This document shows, one piece after another, positions 46,601-58,600 of a DNA stretch of 64,000 nucleotides. Every line of letters begins with the position of its first letter. The stretch's first letter is position 1. The DNA lies in NCBI GenBank assembly GCA_013400155.1, contig VXBM01000421.1:597915-661914 (forward strand), given 5' to 3'. The position numbers were made by a program, and so were the translations under genes. Source of the stretch: Helopsaltes ochotensis. Lineage: Eukaryota > Chordata > Aves > Passeriformes > Locustellidae. The notes under the pieces are model-generated. The model searched no databases, was not told the origin of the DNA, and saw nothing but the letters and a program-made list of their open reading frames with translations.

Positions 46601-49600
46601 TCAAAAGTTAATCAGGAGAGAAATTGCTTAACTAAATACTGAACTACATCATTCTAGAGCAACTTCTAGCCTGCATGGTTCATTCCTTACAAACCTGGGT
46701 GCTGTGGCTCGGTCCCCAAGTTAGGTTTGCACATGTAAATAAAGTTTTGATTTTATTATGAGAGGTGCATAAATTGTGACCTAAACAGGTCTCATTTGAA
46801 ATGTAAAATAAGCTGGACTAAAGTAAATCTGTCTGTGCATGAGCATAAATACTTGTAATTTATGCCTCTTAGTGCTTTTATAGGGCATACAGGAAAGGAT
46901 AGAAAATGAGCATGATGGAGACATTGTAGCAGTACTGTGTATTTTTATGCCAAGCTAACGTTGCTGATTGTAATTGATTGTTCACACGTAATAAATTACT
47001 TCTTTTTATCAGACAGAGTAAAACTGTCTTTTGCAGGAGGCAACAGGTGAGTGTGTTTACGTTTTGGTACCACAGGTATATCAAAGGAGGAACACAGGCA
47101 CGAGCTTCTAGCTGTGATTAGCCAAGTGGTTAACCAGGATACAGTGTGTTCTGCTGCAGTGTTGTGTAATAGCTTCAAAATGCTTGACTTGTTTATTGTG
47201 TGATTAGCAATACACAGAACAGATTAATGTACTCAGCTCTATCATATCTGGTTCCTCCAGCTTTATTATTATTCCACAGAAGAATAAAAGCTGGGGCCTG
47301 TCCCTGAAGTTATTTATTGTTGAAGCAAAAGCTATTTTTAGAATTTTTCTTGGTTTTCATATTTTCTTCTAGGTAAATGGGGAAAACACAAATTCATGGT
47401 TTATTTTTTTACCTTTTTTTTGGACCAATATTTTTGATGTCTTTGAAAGGGATATGCTATTAGATATGAGCCTTAGTCTGGAACACCTATGCCAGTAAAA
47501 GGGTTTGATTCAAAATATATTCTAAATTAATAAAATAAAACATGGTTACATATTAATTTTCCCCATAGAGCCTTCCCTACTCAATCTATCACGCTAAAGT
47601 GAAAGAATATCAGTGTTCCAGTGAAAACAACTCACACTTTTTTTTAAAGGGTTGAGCTGTGGCAGATAGAAACTGAGCAGAGAAAATACAACATCCTCCG
47701 TGAACAACTTCAAAAAGATGAGGAGGAGCTACAGATGCAATACCAGGAGGAGAGAGAAGTGAGGATTTGGAAGGAAAAAATAACAGCCCTGCAAGCAGAA
47801 GGAACACGTCGGACTCGAGAGAAGTAAGAGCCTCAAAGTCAGAGCCTGCTGCCTTTCTTGTTTTATTTCCAGCCAATTCTCTGCTGCAGGTGCTGAGATT
47901 AGCTAGTACAAATACTGCTGCTACTGTGTGTCTTAGCTGGGTGTGCTGCAGGAATATTTGATGAGGAAATGAAATTAAAATAAGAATTGGCCACAGCCTT
48001 GTAGTTATGCAGGTAAAGATTTCTGATCTATGAGAAGAAACTTGTTAATGAAAAAACTACAAATCCAGGAGGTTCTGTCATAGGAAATGAGGTTTCTTGG
48101 GTCAGACCAACTGCATGTGTCCGCAGTGCTGTTGGCCTCCAGGACCTTCTGGACTTATGGTGAAGTCCACTGAGATTTCCTGGAGCAGAAGCAGACATCA
48201 AAATGCACAAAAGTGCTCTCCAAAAGCAGAGCAAGAGTGTGGCTTTTTTGAAGTTTATCACTTTGTCTATAATATGGGGGATGTGGGGAGCAGAAAAAAG
48301 TCCTAATTTCAGCACGTATTAATAAACTCCCCAACCCCACCCTGAGGTCCCATTGTGTTGGAATCAAATTTTCCTTAGTCCTGCTGCAACTGTTGGTTTC
48401 TGTGTTTTGCAGAAAACAGGAGCAAGCCCGGAGAGAATGTGAAGAAAGAAATAAAAAACTCCTCAAGGATGCCAAAAGGAACCATGAAAAAGCAGTCGGC
48501 TTCCTGAGGCAAAGCATGGCAAGGTGGGGCTTCACTCCTTTCCTGTGGTACATTCTCTCCTGGGCAAGACTTTATCTAAACTCCAGTCCTTAAAAAATAA
48601 TGATTTTTCAGCAAGGTGTGTCTTCTGTTACACCTGGAAATCTCATGCCAGGTACGGTATGGTGAAGCATTGAGATCCTACAGAGCACAAAAGGATGCGG
48701 AAAGAAGAAAATCTCAATGTCCCAGCATGGCCTCCAGTCTCCCTGGAGTCTTTGTCATGAGGGCTCTGACCACCTTGGAGGCATTGATAATGATTTGAAG
48801 CATTTAATATGTATTTGTGTGCCATTAACTGAAGTAGTATAACTAAAATCCAAGTTGGAAACCTGCCCTTTGCCATTCCATGTCCCCTCAGAAATGTGGT
48901 AAAAAAGCATCAATGAGTTGATGGGCCACTTCTTTGTGCTCCTGCTCTGGTTGATTTTAAATTAAATGTTCTTTAACAGGTTTGTTATTACTCTGGTGTT
49001 GAATTATTTTGCTGCTGAAGAAACTGAGCATTTGTTACTTATTTTTGCATATATGCAAATATATCCTAATGTATAAATATTAGTGCTTAATTGTAAAATG
49101 ATTGAAATAATTGTCCTGTTTGTGTGCTGGTTTATTTTTATTAGATGGCGTGTACAAACTGATCATAATTAAGAAAAATAAAACCAAATAGATTTTTTTT
49201 TTCCCTTGACAAATGTACCAAACTGATCAATCTTAATTCTTTTACTGGTTTCCTATTATATTAGCTAGAATATTCCCAGATTTGTTTCCTGCCCACATAT
49301 TTCCAACTTGTAGAATTTTTAGGGTTTATTTTTAGTGTAGGCACATGTGCTTGGCTTGTAAAAATTTGCTATATAAGGTTTAGATATTGCTTATACGAGC
49401 AACACCTGAATTCTTTATTTTAGCAGCCAGTCATATGTCATAACATGAAACACATTCTTCATATCCAAAATTTAAAAAAAAAAATCAAAGTTGTTGAGCA
49501 AAATATTTGAAAACCTGTTGGCACTTGGAGCTCGAGCGGTGCCGTGTTTGGAGAAGTCTCCAACTGTTCCCCTGTGCCCACAGCCAGTGCCCAGCAAACA

Positions 49601-52600
49601 GGGGTTACAGCAGCACTGCCTGGGGACCTTGGCAATTACTCCTTGTCAGCTCAGACATTCTAATACCAAGAGCTTTCCAGGATTAGAGCCTGAAAGATTT
49701 TACTTTGCTTACAGAATTCATGAAAAAAATGCAAAGGAAGAAGTGAAAGCTCAGGAGCATATGGAGAGAAGGATACAAGCTGTGCTTTCCCTGAAAACCA
49801 GCATCACTTCCAACAGGGTACTGCTGCTGGGCTGGGATGGGAATGAAGTCACTGACTGGGGAGACTGCTGGGTTCTGATGCAAGTCAGTTCAGTTTTCCT
49901 TGCAGAGCTGTGTGGTGATTTTTGATCAGATCACCGACCAAACCCCGTGAAACTGGGGAGAGTTTAACCATTGGAGGGATGGCATGAGATCTGTGTGGGC
50001 AGGTTTTGACACTTCTGCTGATGCAGTTTATTCTGTCAACAGTCTAGTTGTTCTGGGAGGGGAACTCTCTGGGAAATAATGCATACTAAAAACAGTTCTC
50101 TGGAAGTTCAGCCAGAAGGATTTCCAGTTATTTGGATCCCAGTGCAGAAATATTCCACATGGAGAAAACATATGGAAGAAAAACAGTTATTTGAGAATTT
50201 AAATAGTATAAATTAGGAATTTCTGAGCTATGCTGCTTTGCTTTTCTATTTATGTTCTGTAGAATCTGAGGGAATGATCTTAATTTAATCCTGATTTGGT
50301 TAGAACTGTTATCTTTTCACATTACTTCACTGAGCTGCATTCCAGGGGCAGGCTGGAAGGGTAGAGAAGTAGCCTGGACCTAGTCAGAACTTTCTGCATC
50401 TCAGCACCACATGACTACAGAGAATATTAAAGACAATACCTTCTGCTTCAGAGACATCTACCATAAATGTATACTTGGATAAGGGGACAGCATTAGATTC
50501 TCTGTTTTATATTCTTTAATACGTGAATCAAATTTGTGACTGGTTCGTGTGACTTTCGTAGGAAAAGCTCCAAACTCTCCAGATTTTGAACAAAGCAAAG
50601 GCCTTGGCGGCAAAGAAGGAGGAGATGAAAATGAGGGAGGCCATCCTAGCACAAGGAGGAAATGTTACCAGGGAAATTTTTCTCCATAAACGACAGCAAG
50701 AACACGAAAAAAAGAAAGAGTGAGTATCACATCCCTATCAAACTCTGCCTGCTCCCTGGAGCTCAGTCAGATCCTGAGGGCAGAACATCTCTGAAGGTGC
50801 CTGGAGGGAGTGAACTCCCTCTCCCACTCTGTGTGACACTTGCACAGTCTGTTCTTGCCCTGAACTCCTGCCTTAGGGGTGCTCAGAGCACCAGAGCTCT
50901 GTGGGTGTTCCATGATCGACTCCTCCAGGAAGGGAGTTCTGTGACCCTAAACTAGAAACCTGAAGTAACTGTCCTTCTCCCTCCCCTGAACACTGTGAAA
51001 GTCTGTATCAGCCTTCGAAAACACTGGAGATGAGTATATTTAGTCTGCAAAAATGTATAAACAGCCTCTGAATCACTTGGTGTCTTGGCACAAATTACCA
51101 CTGAACCCAACTTAAAGACTTGCTGTTTAGCTAAAAGGCTCTGAGGGAACTGGGCTGTAGTTAATATTATTGGTAAACAACCATGATTGGGTCAATATTT
51201 CTTACAACTTTGGATTACAGAGCTTTTAGAGAACTGCAGAAGTCAAGAAAAATGGAGATTGTGTCTCGAATTTTGCAAGAAAGAGCTTCTTTTCACAAGC
51301 AGAGAAAAAGTCAGTCTCCTACTAAGGCAATCAAGCCTCGTGGTAAACTTGTGGATCCTTCACTGCAGAGTGGGGAAGCCTGGCAAAGTGAGGAGTCCTG
51401 CAAACATGCAGATGGAGAAATATCACAGGTAATCAAAGGCCTAGAAAGTAACTCTCTTTAGCTTGTTTTGCTTTGTTTTGTTAAACGTGCAGGTCGTTGA
51501 ATTTTGTTTAAAATAGCACAGGCTACAACTAAACGTGAGATGGTGGAGAACAAGTGGAGAGTAATTTCCCCATCAGATCTCTTAATATCTGTCAGTTTCC
51601 TTTTTCTTGAAGGAAATATAGTGATTTTTAACATAAGATTTTGTCTGTATTCAGTGTTTTAAGAGGGGATTGGCCTAAGTTGGAATCTTTGGCCTCTGAC
51701 CCAAAGGCCAAGAGCCCAAAAAGCCAAAGACCTGCCATTTTTGTGTTAAAAGATCTCCTCAGAAACTGATAACTGTCGAATTAACTGTTCTCTAGTATTT
51801 TTTAGCTGTATCTTCCAAACTTGTGTTCTTTCACCAAAGCCCTGGCACTCTCCATCAGCCTGTTCCTTGGCTGGAGAGGGAACTGCTCCCCAAGGAGAGA
51901 GCTCTGAGAGCAGACCCCAGGATGTGCCCTGGGAAAGTGGTGATGAGGACACAGAGAGGGACAAGACCCTCCTGGTACCAGAGTTCCCAGGACTTTGGAG
52001 TCGGGAATATGACTTGCACAAGGTAAATGTTGTGATATCTCTTGTTAGGAACAGAAAGGAAGCTTGCTTGAGACCAATAATTGTGTATTTTGCAGTTAAA
52101 ATGCAGACATTATGTTATTACATAGATGCAAAAATTCAGATATGAGAATATCATCAGTCATTTCTGTTTGACACTGTTTGAAGGAGTTTTTTCTCTCAAA
52201 GAGAAAACAGTTCTTCAGGTTAAGTTCAGAAATCTGTGAATAAATTATGTTTAATTTTTTGAGTTTAAAAAAACTTCAGAATCAATCAAAAAGAAAGCAC
52301 AGCAGTACATATTCCTAGACTTGCATGGAGAAGCACTGGACCACAACTGAAACATTCCAGTGAAGTCAGCTGATATTTTTCCTCAAAGTTCAATAAGCTG
52401 AGGGAAAAAAAAAAAACAAACAAACCTTAAAGTGCATAAAAGCTAATTCTGCCATGAAAACCACGATGTTGTAGTGTTGGGTGAACAGACAGCTGAGAAT
52501 CCATTAAACTCTTCATGTTGAGGTTGGGATGCTGAGTTTGACTGGGGAGAGCCAGACAAAGACTGGCCAGGTGCTGCAAGATTCCTTTTGCAGATTTTTC

Positions 52601-55600
52601 TACAGGAGCTGCAGATTCTGTGACCACACACAGACCTGGTGGTGTTCATGTTCCTTTTTAGGTGCCCGAAGCAGAAGATCCAACACAGTTGGCTGTGAGG
52701 GCAATGGGGAAACAAATGGCTGAGAAAAAAATGGAGGCACTCCAAACTGGAATTCTTCACAAGCAAACTGTGCCTGCTCAGGAACATAAGGGCTGTGCTT
52801 TCCACAGCAAACCCAGCTGCATTCATTTCAAGGTCAGTGGCCATTCTGCATGGAATTGTAGAGAGGTAGCTGCTGGAGCTGTATCCCAATGTCTTGATCA
52901 AAATTCTTTTGCAGCCTTTAATAGGTCTGTAGTGAAAGTTGAAACAGCTCTGGCCTTTTTCTCTAACAATCTCTTAGTTAAGTGATTAAATAAACTAGTT
53001 AGTTTTACTATCTAAATTATAAAACACTTCCTTTTCTTAGGGGAGTTTAAATACTATCAGAAAGATGAGAAGATGATGAAACCTCCTGTTGGACTGTGTT
53101 GTGTGTTTTTTGTTTGCAAATACATTATTACTGTAAAATAATGTCCTTAAAGAAGTGATGACTCCCATGCAGGCAAATTTCAGTTAGTTAACAAAACTGT
53201 TAATGACTCACTTAGACCAGGAACATGAAATCATGTCTCTGACATTCCCCTGGTATGTTTGGCATTCCAAGGATTTCGATGTTGGTCAAACCTACAAAAA
53301 GAAGATCGTTTTGACAAATGCATCCTACAGTGTCAATTACTGCAGGCTGGTGGGAATCAGTGAATGGCTCAAGGACTTCATCAGTGTTCAGTAAGTAAAT
53401 TAATTGCAGACTTGATTTACCTTTGTACCACAATGAGAGCTGGAAGCCAATTCTGCAGCAACTGAAATTTCTGTTTGTCGTGGGTTAACCCTGCAGACAG
53501 AAAAACTCCACAGAGCAGCTCCTCACTCCCTCCTCAGTGGGATGGGGGAGAGAATTGGGGGGAGAAAAGTCAAACTTGTGGCTTGAGATAAACACAGTTT
53601 AATTGGACAGAAAAGGAAGGGGAAAAAAACCTGATGAAATAAAGGAAATCAATCTCAGAGCAAAGAGCACTTAAATTGCAATCCTGTGGTCTTTCCCATC
53701 AATCTATTCCTGTAATCCTGCTGCCAGGTTATGTAATGAAGCACTGTTCCTAGTTGGGAGATTGCAAATTAATCTCAGTTTAACTATATTGATAATTTTA
53801 TCTCACTGTTTATAAATAAACAAAAGGAGATATCCACAAAATGTTTCTTTTTAAGAATTCAGACACCAGCTCTCTCTGGAGCTGGACTGAGCCTTTAAAC
53901 ATGTAAAAGGCAAGTTGTGAAAAGTAGTATTTCTCTAAAAAATGAAGCCATGAAAAGAATTTATTTACCTGGAATTCTGTGAAACAAACAAAAGAAATTA
54001 TTGTAGTCTAGCCTAAAAGTGAAAAAATGCTAAAGCTCGTGTGTGTATGAAGCTTGTGGGCAAATAGGAGACAGGGAGCTGCGTTCCTTTGGCTTATGGA
54101 GAAAGTTCAGGTTTCAAGCCTTCTGCTGACCTGGAGAAGCCACCTGTGGGACAGTTTAATGACACCCCAGTGAATAAACAAGCTGCTCCACCACTGTAAG
54201 TGATTTCACACTCCAGAGCTCCTTTCCCAGCTCACTGCTCACTGTCCTTGTGGGGATAAACCACACATGGAATTTCTGCATCGTCTGATAAGGACAGGAT
54301 GGCCCAAGGTGAAGCCATTCCTTGCCCACTTTGTCCCCATAAGAGCCCCCAGGAATGTGAACAGAGAGCTCCTGACTGAACAACATCCCAGGAGAGCTGC
54401 AAAGTCCCGATCCAGCTGCTGTGGGTGGATTGGGAAAGGTGTGGAGCACTTCATTCCCAGCCTGCTGGAGGTGGATAATTGAGCAGGGCACAGCAGAGCC
54501 CTTCAGGCCCTAAACCAGCTCTGGGGCTTCACTCCATGTGTAGCTGGTGGCTGGTTCAAAATCACGTGTGTGGATTTAATTGTGACCCACTTACACGTGT
54601 TTAATTTCTGTGACAAAGCCCGAAGCTGCTAATCCGACAAAATGAGGGTTTCCTGCTCTCAAAGATTGATTTTTTTTTTCTCTCATTTAGTGTGTTGGAC
54701 AATTACATATGGTAAATCAGCACCTCTGGTTTGTAACCAAAAATTAAACAATTCTTTTGAAAGGCCTAAGTCTTTCCTTGCTGTAATTGCTTTTCAAAGT
54801 ACTCTCCAAATACAAATGAGGAGTTGTGAATGATTTTTCAATGTCTGATAAATTAATTAACTTCTTCAAATTAATTTGGTTACCCATACATTTGCCAGCT
54901 GGATAGCTAGCAAAAATAATATAAGATTTTATTCTCCATTGTCACGTTATTAATAATTTGATCAGCAGAGCACAGACCTGTGGACACTGATCCTACACTG
55001 TACAAAGCTTATCTCAGGTAGAACCAGACATAAATTGTTACAAAATAGCTTTGCCAAGTATTTTGAAAATACCCAGCACGTCTAGACTGTCATGGTGTCA
55101 CTGTCCTCGAAATCAGTGCACAGGTATTTACAGACATTGCACTTGAGAGCTGTTATCAGTGACAGGCACTGTATTTGCTGATAAAAAGCTTTATTCTAGT
55201 GGTTAAAATGAGCATTATTACACCCCATGCAATGAAGACTCTCCTTAGCAGAGTGGTTCTGTGTGGGTTTGTGTGTTTGGCAGTTTGTGCTCTAAATCAA
55301 AACTATTTTATCAAGGTAACATTTGAAATAAAGAACCATTCCTGAAAGACATTCTCAGGAGAAAGTGCCAGGGATGTGTTCAGAAGGTCAGGATGCAAGT
55401 GCTTATTCCCTGTCCACATTTTAAGCTCCTGAATTTTGAAGTGTTTCCCTTTCTGGAAATGTTTTGTTTTGCTTTGGTTTGAGTTTAATTTTGTTTTGAT
55501 AACACTGTGAAGGGCGAGTGTGTTCCATGTTTCACTTGGCTTAGGGGCTCCCATGGCTGACAACACTTCCTTATCTCCTCTGGCTCCTCTGCCAGGCAGA

Positions 55601-58600
55601 GCAGGGCTCCAGAAGTGCCTCAATAATTTCATTTACAGTGCAGCTGTGAGATGTCTTGTCTTCTGAGGGGCATTTTCCCTGCCTCACACAGACCATGAAA
55701 TGAGTGGCAGATTCTATTCAAGATAATTTTGATACAGCTGGCAACAAGCAGCACGTTCTCTAATCATTTGCAGCTCCCTCCTTGGGTTTTTCCTCTTCAT
55801 TTTCTGTTTGGACAGGGGAGATGTTACAGAGCAACATTAAAATGGATAATGGGAGAACTTGCTTCCTAATTGTCTGACAGGGCAGTTCCACCTGCTCTTG
55901 CTGATTTTGAGCCTCAGCTTCACCTCCTTGGCTACAGTCCCTGTCTTGCCTTTTAAAAGCACTTCTAGTCTTTCTGAATAAAACCTTAATAAAGAATCAG
56001 CCTTTGTTGTTTCCCAGTTGCAGCAGGGTTCTGTAGCCTTTCATTAATCTGTCACTCATTCTGACTTTTCTGATAATTAGTCCAAGTGAGGGGGAAAAAA
56101 AAAAAATCTGCCATTATTACCAGAGCAGGAGCTGGGTTTTCCATCCACAACTTTAATTTGGAGTTTTACGTTAATTATCTCCATAGTTTTGACCCACCTG
56201 GCAAAATGTCTTCTGGGATGTCCTGTGAATTCCTGGTAACATTTAAGCCAATGGTAAGTGCACAGTGAGAAGAATCCTGGTATAGGCCACTAGTCTGATT
56301 AAAACCATCATTAATTGAATTTCTTAACTATTAGCAAGGAAAAAAAGCACATTATTAGAAGAGCTACTGTTGTACATGGACACATTGTACTGTGTGCATG
56401 TTCAAGCTCTGATTAATTGTCATAAGGCAAATTCTGAGGGCACATTTGGAAAAATGCCTCCAAACGAGAGCAAGTTTCCAAATATTTATAATCTTGCCCA
56501 GCTAAAGTTAGCCAGACTGTCACAAAGACTGTTTTGAAGTGGAAACATAGAATCAGTAAAGATACATTTTAATATGGTACTAAAAGAAGGAGTGAAAACA
56601 TTTTTCATCAGACTACATAGGCTAAATCTTCTGAAATTACTTAGGGATTTTTTTTCTGTTTTGTTTTCTAGATAAATGAAGGGCTGGAAGGAGCAGTCAT
56701 GTTTATGGCCCAGACAGGTTCTTTTTCTGTCCCACTGAAATGTACAGTCAAGACCTGCATTGTAAGGGACTTCTTTTAAGCACGTGGATAATATAATTAT
56801 TATTATAAAAAGCGGATGCTCATTTAATTGACATTAGTGCTATGTAGGCCAATGGTAATTACTGGTTTATCTTCTCACAGCTGGCTCTGGATAAAGAGCT
56901 CATTGACTTTGGCAGCCTTGTGGTGGGAGAGACAATTTCACGGACCATCAGCCTGACAAACAGCGGGGCTTTGGGAACCAGATTCAAAGTTCAGACGTCA
57001 GCAGGTGCCACAAGTACCCTCAGAGCAACAGTAAAAGCTGCTCCTGCAATAGTGGTGGGTTCCAAAAGCATTTCCCTAAAAGAATAGAAGTGTTCTGCTT
57101 TGGGAAGTGTGGTGGAGTTGGGCAGAGTCACAGAGGTCAGAAGGGACTTGGGAAGATCATCTGGTCCAACCTTTAGTACATTTGGGTCGGTATAAATATA
57201 ATTTGTTAGACCCAAATCTTGGAAGATAAAAACAATTCTTTTGTGAGGAGAATGCTGATTTTTAAAATATTTTAGTAATTTATGCCGTGATTCCTATTTT
57301 CTCCACATTCATGACAATTAGGAGGAGATACTTCAGTTAAAAGAGGAGATTCTGACAGAGTCATTAAAAATCTCAACTCATGGAAGGCAAAAACATGTGA
57401 ACTGCTGCAAAATTAGCAATCAAGTGAGGGTTGTGATAAAGAGAGGGCTGGTTTCACCAGACTTAGTTTTGACATAGAACTGCCTGGGTTTCCACTAGAA
57501 AAATGTTGGTTCTGTTAATTGTACAGTAACTGGCACTACACTGCATTGCTCCTGTTACATTATTTACCTGTTTGGGGCAGCCAGCAAAAATTCAATCTGC
57601 TCATTGATAAAGGTCTTGTAGAATGTGCAGTTCTACAAGAAATGCAACACATTTCTCCATTTAGAACGTGGAACTGTTGCAAGAAAACACAAGTCCGATT
57701 TGCATAAAACTTCTGCTGGCTAGAACTGGAGCTGGTGCAAGGCAGAGGAACAGCCACTGGAGAAAATCCCTCTCTGTGTTTCCTAATAGGTGACTCAATA
57801 TTCCAGTGCCTGTGACCTTGAAGAGGAAGGCAGCACGAGTCCTGTGGCAGCTGGGGATCCAAACAAGGAGCAGATTTGTGTTGAGCCCAGGGAGGGGATG
57901 ACCCCCTGTCCAGCCCAGGAGCCTGAGAGCAGCAGTGCCACGGGTGAGGTGATGCTTTAGAACACAGCCCTGCACTTCCCCAGGCTAAGCTTTATCCAGC
58001 TGTAGGCTCCTGTAGAGAGCTGAGCAATTCAGTTTGCAAAGTTACTCAGTAAATTAAGTAGCTCATCACTCCGGGAGTAATGTTATATTTCTTTGTATGC
58101 TGCCTCACAGAAAATTACTAAAAATAATGTCTTGACACCATTATATCAAAAGCAGCAGAGAACCTCACTGCTCATTAGTGATCAACAATTCAGTCTCAGA
58201 AGAACACAGAACCCAACCAGCTTCAGAAATTGCAAAATTGTTAACATCATCCTTGTCTCAGCAACTGAATCCCCACTTCTCAGAATAGCAATCCACATGA
58301 CAGGTTTATTTTTATAGTCTGTAATTCTAGGAACAAGGAAGCAGAAAGATGAACCTCCTCAGACATTTTCCATCTCATTCCTAATGTTTACTATGTGCTT
58401 AATAAAATCCAGTCTTGTAGAAGAAAGACTTTCTTCATTTGTTTCTTATCTATGTTCTTTAACATTTCTTCCCAATATTGATCATTGCAGTTTCAGGAAG
58501 CTGAAAGTTCCACGGAAAGGTTGTGGGTGGTTTTTGCAGGTCCTTCTGGCTGCATTCCTTTATCCCACTGAAATTGCTCTTGAAGGCCATCCCCACTTCC

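Noticed and set aside
47036..47049. TTTTGCAG, ten bases, then GTGAGT: a possible micro-exon
   Set aside because: Its 10-bp length would break the phase between the exons at 46424 and 47650, which already fit.
48652..48798. Possible exon reading RYGEALRSYRAQKDAERRKS after a GCCAG acceptor
   Set aside because: CFAP74 exons at 48413-48523 and 49715-49817 already join in phase and match the human order, and no suitable donor in phase is seen. It could still be a rare variant.
54156..54491. Overlapping frames on both strands in the 2.8-kb CFAP74 intron
   Set aside because: Exons 53272-53390 and 56187-56253 join exactly into the conserved VQ/HFDPPG segment, so nothing is missing between them.
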